Source: Aldrovandia affinis
Taxonomy: Eukaryota; Chordata; Actinopteri; Notacanthiformes; Halosauridae
Assembly (NCBI GenBank): GCA_029706075.1
Contig: JAINUG010000039.1
Location: 840,001 to 904,000 of the forward strand
Length of the DNA: 64,000 nucleotides
Direction of reading: 5' to 3'
Part shown: positions 25,881-38,400 of the stretch, piece after piece
How positions within the stretch are numbered: the first letter of the stretch is position 1
Layout: each line of letters begins with the position of its first letter
The notes under the pieces: model-generated
Told to the model about the DNA's origin: nothing
Seen by the model: the letters and a program-made list of their open reading frames with translations, nothing else
The model's database searches: none
Translations under genes and position numbers: made by a program

Positions 25881-28800
25881 AGAGACAGTGATCTCTGCTA
25901 ATTAGCTAAATCAGCTACAGGTGGCTTTAAGAACCAGGTTTGAAGGGAGAGTTGTAGAGAATCAAATTTTATTCAATCTAATATTTTCACATGTAATTGA
26001 ATTCCACAAAATGGTCAATTACCAAGGAACATTTATGAAGTTTACAGGGATATTCCCTCTATTTGCAACCCAAATCAGGACAGTAAGTAGTGTAAGTATT
26101 CTGAGCATCTAAACCAGTAAGGGTTACCTGTTTGAACCCTGGTTGGTACAGAGCAGTTGCACCCTTAAACAAGGTAGCTACCGAATTGCTCAAATGCATG
26201 AATTGGGTTGGGCTACGTATAGTGTCATAATAACACCACACTTCTATGAGAGGAAATATTCCCAGCTGGGGCAAAGAGTGTTACAAGAGCCTGCTTCTAT
26301 TTTGCGTCTTAATGTGTTAAAGAAGTACTTTGTTACATGTTTTGACAAAACATTAATATTAAATTCAATAAAATTGCATTGAATCTAAAATGTTTACAGG
26401 ACCACTGAACTGTGCCAGCACACAAAAGACACATCTACTGCAGCGTCAGCTGGTGACAGCAATACATCTGGCACCAGTTTGCAAGCACTTAATTGGTTGT
26501 AAACGTTGAGCTTTCCGTCATATAAAACACCCATGTGGGGTTATAGTCTGCTGTCTGCCAAAGGACTTCAATTTTTTTAGTCCCTATAGTCACATGGGGG
26601 AAAGCAAGCTGATCTCTTAAAACGGGACAAGAATGGGAATTCCTCTAACAAGAGCATCTGATTGCTCAGTTACTGAAAGTGTAGGCTCTCTGTTCAAAAT
26701 GATCTGTGACCAGTTTTTTTATTTTTTTAAATCACAATTTTCAGCCGCCTACACTTGCAGTGACTGTATCTGAGCTTAATTTGCCAAAAATAGACCTTGT
26801 CGGATGGAATGTGCCGCCGTCCGCCATGGGTTTTTCGGGCAGAAACGAGAACCCACTTTTCCTCATGAATAGCTACTTGTTTTTTTAAATTAGCCTGCTT
26901 CTGGGGGCATCTGTTCACACTCAGAAACTTTGCCCGGATAGGTCTTCAAGTGTACAGGGGCTTCTACAAGGACAGGGATTCGGGGGGCGTTAGGAAAATG
27001 TACATTTTATAACATTCATTGCATCTCAGTTGCTTCAGCTCAGCTACTAGTATTCAATGACTGGAGGTGTTATAGCAGGTGTCCCTTCCACCACCCTAAA
27101 CGACCACTTTGTTGTTTTGTGCTCCCTCTCATTATTAAGGCGAGGGCACCGGATTTAGTGTGGCACCGGTGCCCAAATAAACGAGATAGCGGCACAGCCA
27201 TGCGCCTGTCCTGTCTAAGCCACCTAATGGCTGAATTATAGATTTCAGGAATGCAGAGAGCTTCCCCATTTGCCTCCAGGCAAGAGCAACAGTCAATTAC
27301 CAGGGGTAGCTGTACAGGGGGATTTTGCAGGCCTCCTAAATAGCAGGCAGTAGCTTGTATGCCTCAGTCAGAGCAGCCTGGGGACTCTGGGGTGTAAACT
27401 GGTTGCACAAGGAAGCCTCAGTCAAGGGAGAGCTTGGCTTCAGGCAGATTTTCAGTGGACCTGACTGGTAGCAAAAAAACAGAACCCCTCCACATGTAAA
27501 GTTTAATAAATAGGGATAAGCAAGTCACAACTCTGTCCAGTAACCTACCACGCAGAGGGGGGATGCATTTCACTAACAAAAGGGTGGCCAGTTAGCATTT
27601 CACCCCACATTTGAAATGAACTGCTAGAGAAAAAGGAGAAAATAAATGACCTCTCCCCCATGCTGTGACCTCAAAGCAGGGTTCCAAAGAGAGTGTGTGT
27701 GTGTGTGTGTGTATACATGTGTGGAGGGGGGGGAGAGAGAAACCTGCCGCATGTTCAAAAGAATGGATTCTGGGAATTAGTTATTGGGAAAAGATTATAT
27801 TACACTGTCTTTCAGTAGTCTTCATCTGGGGTTACAGGTCATATTTTGGGAGAAATCTTGTCTGTATGCACCCACATTTTATGTTTTGTAAAACATAGGT
27901 AGCACTGAATTGAAAAGATGCTTTTCTAATCAGCGATCTAGCAATTCATTCAACTTAACTGCCTAGCTAGCTACTGGTTGTTATGTGCAGAGTGCTTTGA
28001 AGAGGCAGTGTTAGCCAGCTAGCTACCCACTTTTAGCAAATGTGCCTGAAAACAGGAGCAACTTAGCTCGGCGAGCATGGTATGTATTAGAGAGTGAAAA
28101 TTGCCTTTCTACCAATCAGCATTTTTGAATAGCAAACTGGTTACCAAGCTAGCTGTAGTCAAAATGCAAAATGCAAACACTGTAGATAAGATAGCCTAGT
28201 CGAAATGGAGGACAGAAACTCGCATGTTTATGTACAGCTCCTTAAACACGTCACAACGAATGATGCCAAGTTACCGAGCTACAAGTATGACAAATCCATA
28301 ATAATTCACATGGGGCGATCAACAAATGAAAATGAATACCAATTGGGGTGTTTGCGAATGTTTGACGGTGTGGCACCCCTCAGCTAGTCATCTTCTACAG
28401 TGATAGCCATTTCCGTCCCAAAGAACAGCTAACAGGCTAGCACTTTCGCTGGAAACGGTTTGATAGTGAAGAAAACAGAGCGTCGCTATATCGGGTGTGT
28501 GTGTGGCGCTTGACCTGCCATAATTGTGCCCGCCTATCAATGGGAAAATGTCATAACAAATGGTCGGTAATCACTGAAATACGGAAAGCGCCCGGGTCCA
28601 CCATTACAGAATGCTTCTCTTTCTCTCCCGGGATTTACTGTTGGCCTTGGCGCCAAACTCTGCTCTCCCTGCTGCATGACGGCGAATACGACACAATGTG
28701 GCTGGAATCAAACAAGGGCGCCACCTCCACTCATGGCAAAATAACACTTCCTCAAGCAGCCAACGTTAGCTACTCGCTAGTTAGGTACTCAATGGCTACA

Positions 28801-29013
28801 TCGACACGTTTCAGACGCGATCACCCCACGAGCACATTACCAACGACTATCCTACTCTCGTTCATTTTTGATACGGCACCGAATTCCCCTCGCTGGAAAA
28901 AGAGCAGGACCCAGGCAAGCAGGCCCCACTGCCTGGATAAGCCATTCGGGGCTAGCCTTGGCACACAGAGCGCTCAGAAGACACGAGCAGTATTGTTCGT
29001 GCAGCGACCTTAC

Positions 29014-29100
29014 CTTGGACCAGAAATTAACGGTAGCAGCTGATCGGGACTCGTACGGCCAGTTGTAGAACTCTTCACAATTACGCGCGTGCGATTCAGG
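29014..29100 (-). other. jade3: inferred jade3 first exon (5' UTR)
   Basis: GGTCCAAG/gtaaggtcg forms a strong donor at 29013 on the minus strand, within a locally CpG-rich stretch that ends before the rp2 3' end. No ATG occurs in the 80 bases upstream of the donor. The transcription start is not visible, so the outer boundary is approximate. Confidence 0.4.
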
Positions 29101-29533
29101 GCAATATCGTGCGTTTTCCCCTATTTATCCCCTTTCATTCCACTCTGTCTTTTACTCTGCGCTGCAATCTCTTCCACCATAGCACAACAGCTCTATTGTA
29201 CTACCACTACCTCCGGGTCCTAGACTCCGCCTTTCCCTCTCTCTGTTTTGCTGTTAGCTTTTGCCTGCTGGAGTGGAGTTATTTCCAAGCAACTTTATAG
29301 TTTTTTAATTGAACATGTCACCACAGTGACCTTTGCATTATCCTCTATGGTACACCACGCATATTTTCAAATAGTCACAAACACTTGGCCTACACGAACA
29401 TGAGTTGAAAAAAGGACACATTTTCTGTAATTTAAAAAAATGTACCATGTGACAAACGTGCATTTACATTTTTTCCAGATAATTTACACAGAACATTTGA
29501 GGCAGGCCTTGATATCAAAGCATTTGAAAAAGG

Positions 29534-29539
29534 TTTATT
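29534..29539 (-). terminator. rp2: candidate polyadenylation signal of rp2
   Basis: TTTATT on the plus strand is AATAAA on the minus strand, about 1.05 kb beyond the rp2 stop codon. The intervening AT-rich DNA shows no coding signal and fits a 3' UTR of about 29515-30585. Confidence 0.5.
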
Positions 29540-30585
29540 TGACATTCAGTTCTACAAAATAAAAAGTATACAAATTACATTCTGAATATAAAATTCCAAC
29601 ATGAATCTATGAATCTTTTTTTAACAATCCTACAAATGTAACATGTACAAATGTAATCTGTCCTTGGTCACTTATCTCCCATTTAATAAAATATACATTT
29701 ATTATGAAACTTTTTTTGAAAGACATTCTTATCGAAGCAAAATGCAATGTACAGATTTGATTTGTGTATATCAATGCTTTTTCCAAGTGAAGTATGAACA
29801 TTTATAATAGACAGAACGTAGAACAGTGTGGACATCTGAAAAGGTTTTTCAGACTGGGATGAAAGACGCAAGGAAATATGAAAGAAAAAACCTATGTAGC
29901 AACAAATTATTACAAGGATGGGGCTCACACCTGTTCGGTATCAACTCCCTTAATTCGGAACAAGAGTAACTTTTTTTCAATAAAACAGCCGCAAGGGCAT
30001 GGAGCTATACATTTTAAAATTAATTCACATTTTACACTAATCTTCACATAAACATCACCAATACAATCATTTCTGTATACATTTAAACTGAAAACACGTA
30101 TACTAAAACAAAATACCAAATACCGTTTCAATGTCGATAATTCAGTGCAGTTAAAAATATTATTAACATAGCTGGGATTTGGCAAATAATGTGTTAATTG
30201 ATTTCCATTTTGTCCTAATACAGTCAATCTGAAACTGGTTTACAGAACCGTTAACTATAAACATGTTAATTTATGCTCTATGGGACTGCTGAGAATGTAG
30301 TTAACTGATTCTATTTTAAATAATGTTTTACGGTTATCCAACAGTAAACGTACAAGTATATAACACAACATAAATGAACAAGTACAAGCAAAACAGCGTA
30401 TTGTTTCCATACACATTCAACAAGTGCTAAACAGAAGGTTGCCTGACATGTACACTTTCTGTCAACATAACCGATTTGCTGCCCATTTGCGTGGCGTATG
30501 AACAATTCCAATTTCTGCCAAAAAACGCAATTCACTTTTGTCGTCTGCTGATGTGATAAAATGCAGAACGCGGTGACAAAGAGTT

Positions 30586-30669
30586 TCACAGTCCCATTTG
30601 CATGTCTGCAAAATTGAAGAAGTTATCCACATCTCTCGCGGAGGAGCCTTGGTTTTCTGAAACAAAAAC
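30586..30669 (-). CDS. rp2: rp2 coding exon 5 (terminal)
   Basis: The acceptor CTCGACAG is followed by [18 protein letters not shown] then NFADMQMGL and TGA at 30588-30586. The ending matches the vertebrate RP2 terminus apart from the last residue. Confidence 0.93.
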   Translation of the reverse strand, partial: VFVSENQGSSARDVDNFFNFADMQMGL

Positions 30670-33600
30670 CTGTCGAGGCAAAAACAACAGAGGGACAACA
30701 TCATACACACTATCACACAAGTTAAAATAGACGATGGTGCGCCGTACGCATGGTCACATGATCGCTGGTACGATAAAACGGCGTGGAAGACTCCCACCGA
30801 TTATCCTACTTACCTTAGTTCCACTGAACACTTCATTGGCGATGTTCCTGCAGGCCTCGACCACCCCATCTCCATTCAACTCCAGAGCAACAACTGGGCC
30901 TAAGAGGATGAACGCTCTGGTGAAAAGCTATTTTTGCACCTGCTGTATGGCACATCAATTATTCAAAAGAGTTGACTCTGGGCAAGCATGGTTGCTCAAT
31001 ACGCACCATCATATGAATTCATCGATATATATATGCTATTTAGCAGACGCTTTTATCCAAAGCGACTTACAGTAGTGAATGCATACATTTTCCAGTATAT
31101 GTGGTTCCAGTGGGAATTGAACCCACAACCTAAGCGTTGCCAACGCCATGCTCTACCAACTGAGCCACACAGAACCGCCACGGTATACATTATACATTAC
31201 ATTTGTAACAATTTAATTTGGCCTGGCGGAACAATCATAAAAGTATGATCCTTCGTCAAAAACACCTTTTTAAATTTGATCTAAACTCTCAGTCAGTCAA
31301 TTCTTCTCTAGACTGAAATCCTATCTCGGTACCTTTAGTGACCATCTCTGTAAGATCTTCTCCATTGCCCTGGAATACTCTGGTGACATCCTCAGGCCGC
31401 ATTGAAACCTCTTTGGTTTGGATCAGCACAAAGCCTTTTTCTGTGGCCTGTTTGGGGTTTGTGAAAGGAGAAAAAGAATGTTATGTTATGCCATTTTTTC
31501 ATGTCATCTTAAACAGCAGAAGGGAACTCAAGGCTGGCACTGCAGACCAGCCTTGACAGCTACACCTGATAAAAAGCAATTCAGCAAGTTATAGCTAGCA
31601 AGCTCAGTCCTTGCTTTGCTTTGACTGCATTTATTTAGAACCATTCTGTGTACAATATCAAACGCTATCGTCTGACTGTGATCGTTTCAACAGTGTTTTA
31701 CACACCACGGAGATACCTTTTGACACAGTCAAAGCTTACATTTTTAGGCATTTAGCAGACGCTCTTATCCAGAGCGACTGACACAGTTTACGTTTCTTTA
31801 CATACAATCCATTTATACAGCTGGATATTTACTGAAGCAATTCAGGTTGAGTACCTTGCTCAAGAGTACAACGGCAGTGCCCCACCTGGGATTTGAACCT
31901 GCAATCTCTGAGTTACAAGCCCAGTTCCCTAACCATTACACTACACTGCTGCCTAGTATCTTGCGTATCTGTCTTATTTTCTAGCTAAGCTGGATCTATT
32001 TATGTACAACTGCATAGCTAATTAGAAAAAATTAAACATTTTTGGCAACAAGAAAGTTTATCATCTGCATATTTTTTAAAAAATATAACATTAAATTAAA
32101 CTTCCTTTTGATGAACAGCACAATGTGGCATTTGAAATCCTTGGCCTTACATGTGCAATTGTTACTTAAACTGCATGGTGGTCCGTCCTCTCTGTTCCAT
32201 TGTAAAGTGCTGCTGTCACAAAAACTATGAAATTCAGTGCTGTGACCTACTCTAACACGCTAAACTGCAATCTCTTGACACTGCAAGTCAAGTGGTTTTA
32301 CACACCATGGAGATACCTTTTTAACTGCATTAGGTTGCTCAGCTGACATGGTCAAAGCTTTGAGAGTATCTTCCATCAGTTTTCCAAGAACATTTCTTCT
32401 TCTAAAGTGTCAGGTCCAATCTGCAAATTTGCTTGCTAGCTAGCTATAATAATAGTTAAGCAGGTGCAGACGTAAATCAAATCCCAGGTAACACCCTGTG
32501 GAAGGCGTCGGTCTCGGCAGCTAATCAGGACGATTAGCGGCCATGCCTACTGGCAGAGCAGCAAGCGCACACACCGGTCCTGTGTCTACAATTACATCTG
32601 TGTACTTTAAAACTGCTCTGCTCCCTTCAGTAGGTGGCTGGAACCCGAAAGGAGAAGGGGGAGAGAAAGTAAAATGAGAGAAAGAACGGGAACTGTAAAG
32701 TTTCCATTTAATTGAGAATATTTTTAGAATGAGAATTATTGTTTTGTATCCCGAACCCGTGAGGGCGACGGATGGATTCGTTTTTGTTTGTTTACATAAA
32801 ACTCCCAGTCTCGGTCTCTGCACATGTCGGTGTGCAGAGAACTTATCTGTTTTCTGAATAAAGATCCGGTCCATGGACCAAAGAATCAACTCCATCTCCA
32901 GACTGCTCTGTTCCTGTCCAGGGATTGTCGCGTGGTGTGTGACACACCCCCTGTACTCCACCACAGTACCACTGAATGGCAGATCTTTGTGGCTTGTAAG
33001 AACAACAACTTTAAGCTGAGCCATGAAAACACTGGGGTCTGCACTAAAGAGGCTAAGACAATCGCCTTAATGCTGCAGTTTAAACAAACAGGGGTCACTA
33101 GAAGAGACGTGAAATGAGACGTGAAAGGAGTTGGACAGAAAATCTCAAACGATGTACCAAGATTCCAAATTCTCTCCACATGAGCACATTTTGGGTTTCA
33201 AAATGCACTTTGAGGAAAGACACAGCGAAATGTGTAAGCACAGGCTAGAGAGTGGCTCCTCATGTTGAGGCACTGTTCCAGTGTGTGGATACGCCCCAAA
33301 TTCTGGTATGGAATCTGGACCATGCCAGGGCCAACTGGGCCTGGCAGCCCTGCAAGACGGCGAGCGATCGGCCGTAGCGTCTCCCAGAGAGGGAGGGACT
33401 CAATTGGCGGGTTGACCGCGTCTCATCACTCACCGGCGCAACGCAACTAGTGGAGTGAAAAGGAAGTAGCAGCCGACAGCAGCATATGTTTCGGAAGGAA
33501 GCGCGCGTGTGCCTGCAGGTTTCAGCGATAAGATCAGCCGAATACAAATGGGTATTTCAAATTTGGAGAAAAATTTCAAAAGAGGAATCAAAAAAAGAAT

Positions 33601-35398
33601 CAAAATTCTAATGATAAAATAAATGTGTAACCAGTTTTTGTGTGTTTTTAAAACACAAAAACAAAGGAACGAGGAGAACTGAAGTTGCAGATCTTTTGGG
33701 AATTTATTGCCTGGAATAAGACAAAATAACGATGTCACTTAGTGACCCCACATAGTGTTTGCTTGTGTGTGTCACAGGCAGTGGAAATGCTATTTTTTTT
33801 TTACTCATGCTAGCCAAAAAGGAATGAAAGCTGAAAAATAAACAGCATGTATATGGTTTTAAGATTCTCAATGACACTGGAAATGAAAAAAAATGTAAGA
33901 GTTGCTAGTTTCACTAATACCTTGAATATCATCACAAGCATAAGCTAACTGAAGCTTTCATTTTTTAAACTGTAAAATTTATTTTCTGATTTTTTCTCCC
34001 GTTTTTCTCCCAATTTGGTAGCCAATTACTCCCGCTAGTCTTAGTTCAATCCCCTCCCTCGTAGTTCGCTGCCGTAGCCCTGTGACCGGCAGTGACAAAG
34101 GCGAAGCGCCGCCTCCTCCAAGATGACACTCGTCGTGTTGTCGACTGTAATTCCGGCACCCCAGAACCACTCCTGTGCGCAGCGAACTCTGGTGCGACGG
34201 GGAATCGAACCCCGGTCGCCGTGGCCACCGTCAGACGTTGAAACCACTGGACCACGCGGGAGGCCCAACTGAAGCTTTCTTCATCAACTACAGTTCCCCA
34301 TTCTGGTTCAGTTTATTTTTATATCATCAGGAAGTCTGTCACCGTTCACAGAGAGTGAACAGTAAAAAAGGGACAGTACTTAATTTCTCTGCCATAAACG
34401 ATACTCCGCCCTCTCTTCGACTGTCTGGTTGTCCACAGATCAATACTGCATTACTTCAAGAAATGTTCTTCAATTTAATCTGACAGGCCATTGGAAGCTA
34501 TACCTGCTGCACCAGATGGACCCAAATTGGGTTGGCAGTGTAGTGTAAGGGCAGGGAGCTGGGCTTGTAACTCAGGTTCAGGTTCAATTCCCAGGTGGGG
34601 CACTGCTGTTGTACCTTGAGCAAGGTACTTAACCTGAATTGCTTCAATTAAAAAAATATTCAGCTGTATAAATGGATTGTATGTAAAGAAATGTAAACTG
34701 TGTAAGTCGCTCTGGATAAGAGCGTCTGCTAAATGCCTAAAATGTAATGTAAAATGTAAAATGCAAATAACCTATGTGCCAGAACAAGACTCTGTAAACT
34801 ATATGATCACGCCACTTGTTTCAACATTTCCCACCCTCCATGTTAAGGTGGCCCTAACATGAGAACTGCTGTCTTTTAACAACAACCACTTGGCTGAATG
34901 ATAGGGAATCAAACAAAATATCTACAGCATGGGGAAATCTGAGCGAGGAATTTAAAAGAGCAGTTTCAATTATTTGGACTGCTCCATTAAAAACAGCCTT
35001 GCTATGTGTGTATGCACTGTAAAGATCCTGTCATGGAAGACTCTATATAAATGCAATGCATTATGAAGATTATGAGTATGATTATGATAAAGGCAGAGAC
35101 CCTCTGGGTATTCAGGTCCAGACTTGAGGCAATGCTTGATACTTCCTAGTCTGTAGGTCAATGACGAGTCTAGATGAGCTTTATGGCCTGTTCTCATCGT
35201 TATGAATTCTTATGTTCTTATGATTATTACTCATACATTGTATATATAAATATAAATGCTGTTTGGGCATGTTAATATAGAATTTGTTTAAGAAGTGAGA
35301 AGGATTTACATCAGATGATCACAGAGACACACACACACAATCAGACACAGACATTTACACAAGACACACAGACACACAGACACACAGACACAGACACA

Positions 35399-35474
<76 letters not shown>

Positions 35475-38400
35475 GCTCCAGCATGAGGGTATTCTCAAAC
35501 TGGGCCTCTCTACTTCCCAAGATTCCAGAGACATCATTCCTCACCTCATCGATGAGTTTGCGGGCGTTGGCGGTGGTGTAGTCCCCCGAGAAGAACACAA
35601 AAAGGCAGGACTCCTCACTCGCCTTCCGTCTCCCCCGCGGGTCACGGGCACAATGCTCCGGCCGGCGTCCGCTGACACCCTGATGCCTTTGAACTCCGAC
35701 TCGGGGTCCGGCGCCGGCACGTAGTCCAGAACCTCAGCCCCCTCGGGCAGCAGGCCCCAGTTAGTCTCCCCAGAGACCGGGGTGAAGTCGTGGACGTTGC
35801 TCCAGTTGTTGTTGAAGATGCTCAGCCCAGCGTCCTTGAAGTGGAAGGCCAGCTCCGGGTAGTAGTACTGGAAGCAGCCGAACTTCATGCCCGTGGAGGA
35901 CTCTATGATTGGCTGGCGTGGCGCAGCACAGGAAAACCTCCACCTTCTTGCAGTCGCGGGTGCGGAACTGCTGGCATGCCACCACGCACTTCATGTCCTT
36001 GCAGTCGCGGATGAACACGCTGCCCTTCACCGGCCCCAGCACTATGCGGCAGTTTGTGCAGTCGTCGACGGAAATGGTGGCCGAGTGGTCGAAGATGTAT
36101 ATGTCGCAGTTCTCGCAGTCCTGGATGACCAACTGCTGGCCGTTCAGTTTGCCCGGTAAACGGCCGATCGTCGCATCCTTGGCCCCTTTCAGGATGTAGT
36201 CATTCGGGTCGACCTGTAAGATCAAAACCAAGAGGCTCCTGAAATAAGCTTGAAATAAATGGTACCGTTGCCAAATGAGGGTAGTACACCATGCCTTCCA
36301 CAGCAGACTTGACAGGCTGCCTGTTTGCTAGGATAAACAAGCATGTTCACATCATTCACGGATGGCAATACATCACCTCCTCCCACGAGGCCCTCTCGTC
36401 TAATGTGCATGAGAAGAACAAAATGAAAGGAGCCAGTACACCAAGCCGATGACTCTAGACCAGGGGTGTCAAACTCACTCCATCGTGGGCCGAGTGTATG
36501 CAGGTTTTGTTGCAACCAGTGCACAACACCAGGTGATTTCAATTAGTTCCCCTCCTTGGTTGAGGAAGGAAGCTAATTAGTGAAATCACCTGGTGTAGTG
36601 CACTGGATTTGCAACAAAAACCTGCATACACTCGGCCCACGATGGAATGAGTTTGACACCCCTGCTCTAGACGACCTGGAGTCGGTCAGTGTGAGTGAGT
36701 CAGTTGGAAGTGAAAGAGACTTGTCTGCTAAGGCTCTTCACGGGAATCCCCAGCCAGTCCATGTATTTGTTAAATTCCAGTACCAGCACGTCTGATGCAA
36801 CTCGTTACTACTTACTAATCAGTTGAATCTGATGCTGGTGAACAAATTGAACAAATACATGGACTGGCTGGGGGTCCCCGAGGAGAGGTTTGGGAACCAC
36901 TTTGCTAAGATGCTACATGGAGAATCCTGAAGACTTGTGTCGGAGGCCCTGAGCCAATCGGAGATGCAAAGTAGGATGTATGAATATTGTATGGCATGAA
37001 TATTGGGAGTGGCAGGGGCATTACATTACATTACAGGCATTTAGCAGACGCTCTTATCCAGAGCAACTTACAGTTGACATTTCTTTACAATCCATTTATA
37101 CAGCTGGATATTGACTGAAGCAATTCAGGTTAAGTACCTTGCTCAAGGGTACAACGGCAGTGTCCCACCTGGGGATTGAACCTGCAACTTTAACGTTACA
37201 AACCCAGTTCCCTAACCATTATACCACACTGCCTGCCTACTGGGCACTACTCCAACTGAACTGGGTAGTGCATAGACGAAGCAGAACGCATGCTGCTGGG
37301 GTGCATTCCACACACACTTTGCAGAGATCGTCAATAACTCAACCTCTGGACAACTCTCATTATGCACTCTTTGAAATGTTTTGCGACACTGCCTTTTGAA
37401 TGTAGCCCTACAATTATGCATTCGCTCCATGAAATCATTTGTTTCCCTCTAAATGATTAAGAGGGAACAATAAGGCAGAAGAGTTGGATCTGATTGAGGG
37501 ACAACCTGCTTTATGTAAAGCAAAACAAACGATGTTTGAACAGAATTTCCTCCAGTGCTTGGATGAGGATCATTAGTGATCACCATATTTGTCTTTGTCT
37601 ACTACTCAAAATGCAAGGATAACCTTGAACTAATTTCTCACTTTTACAATGTATGGCTATAGCAGTCTTTTCTTCAATCAAGTTCCACCCCTCTTCCCTA
37701 TCATCTACCCATATTTTTGCAGATTTTTTCACAAAGCACAGAGACTAGATGAAGCAAATGCATACCATGCACTGTTGTGTGTCTGGCGACTATGTACTTC
37801 CTATGTACTTCCTGACAGTTGTCCGAATGGTACCCGCAACCTTAAAATATAAGTACCTAACCTATACTTCACCTCGCACAATTAAGTCTACAGGATTCAG
37901 TCTTCGGGATTGTGCATGTAGAACCTCACAGTCCCTTAATCTCACCACCCTGTTCCCTTGCTAACAACCGTCTTGCCTGAAGTCATCAGTTCGGTGTATT
38001 GGCTGCCTGTCACACCACTAAAATATTTTTTAATGAAATCATTCACATTACTGAAAAGGTACACCTAACAGCGTAGCCTAAACGATGAGTAGTACCACTG
38101 AACCAAAAACACATTCAGAATTGTCCGTCTTGTCGGAGACAATAACAAAAATCACCATTTGACAAACGAGCGCCAGTAGGCTACTCTTTACGACACTGGC
38201 TTTGGCGTCTACATCCTCGTATATCACTGAATGTATAGCCCACTATCTGGCAATCTATGTTTTTTAGCGAAGCAGTGCAACGTTAGCTAATTCGTCAAAT
38301 TAGCCCTTATTTTCAACAAAAAATATAACGTAACAGTTAGCGCCACATATTGACGACTGCCTTGCTAATCCGATAAAGTACTCCAGCTAGCTCGCTTGTC

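Larger units (their letters stand above)
17264..29013 (-). other. inferred jade3 intron 1, transposon-rich
   Basis: No further coding exon is recognisable. It holds a foldback hAT-like element (21094-21288), a hAT-type MITE (23652-24067), a tRNA-Glu-like SINE (24791-25150), a decayed hAT transposase (about 25258-25880), an AT repeat (19873-19904) and a TG repeat near 27.69 kb. Elsewhere I see only AT-rich unique-looking sequence. Confidence 0.5.
31448..35544 (-). other. rp2 intron 2
   Basis: It holds a family B SINE (31744-31953), a copy of the dispersed repeat of 1.1 kb (33300-33440), a family C SINE (33960-34266), a family B SINE (34534-34764) and a long CA repeat (35323-35472) that begins 73 bp from the exon-2 donor. 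A 167-codon minus-strand open frame at 32521-33024 has no recognisable domain and is not called. Confidence 0.55.

Noticed and set aside
28495..29043. 182-codon plus-strand open frame near the jade3 promoter
   Set aside because: It overlaps the inferred jade3 first exon in antisense. Composition is that of a CpG-rich promoter, with no protein features.
32521..33024. 167-codon minus-strand open frame in rp2 intron 2
   Set aside because: No domain recognised and no matching splice sites. rp2 phases are already satisfied without it.
33260..33547. 95-codon minus-strand open frame
   Set aside because: It coincides with a dispersed repeat that also occurs at 1.1 kb.
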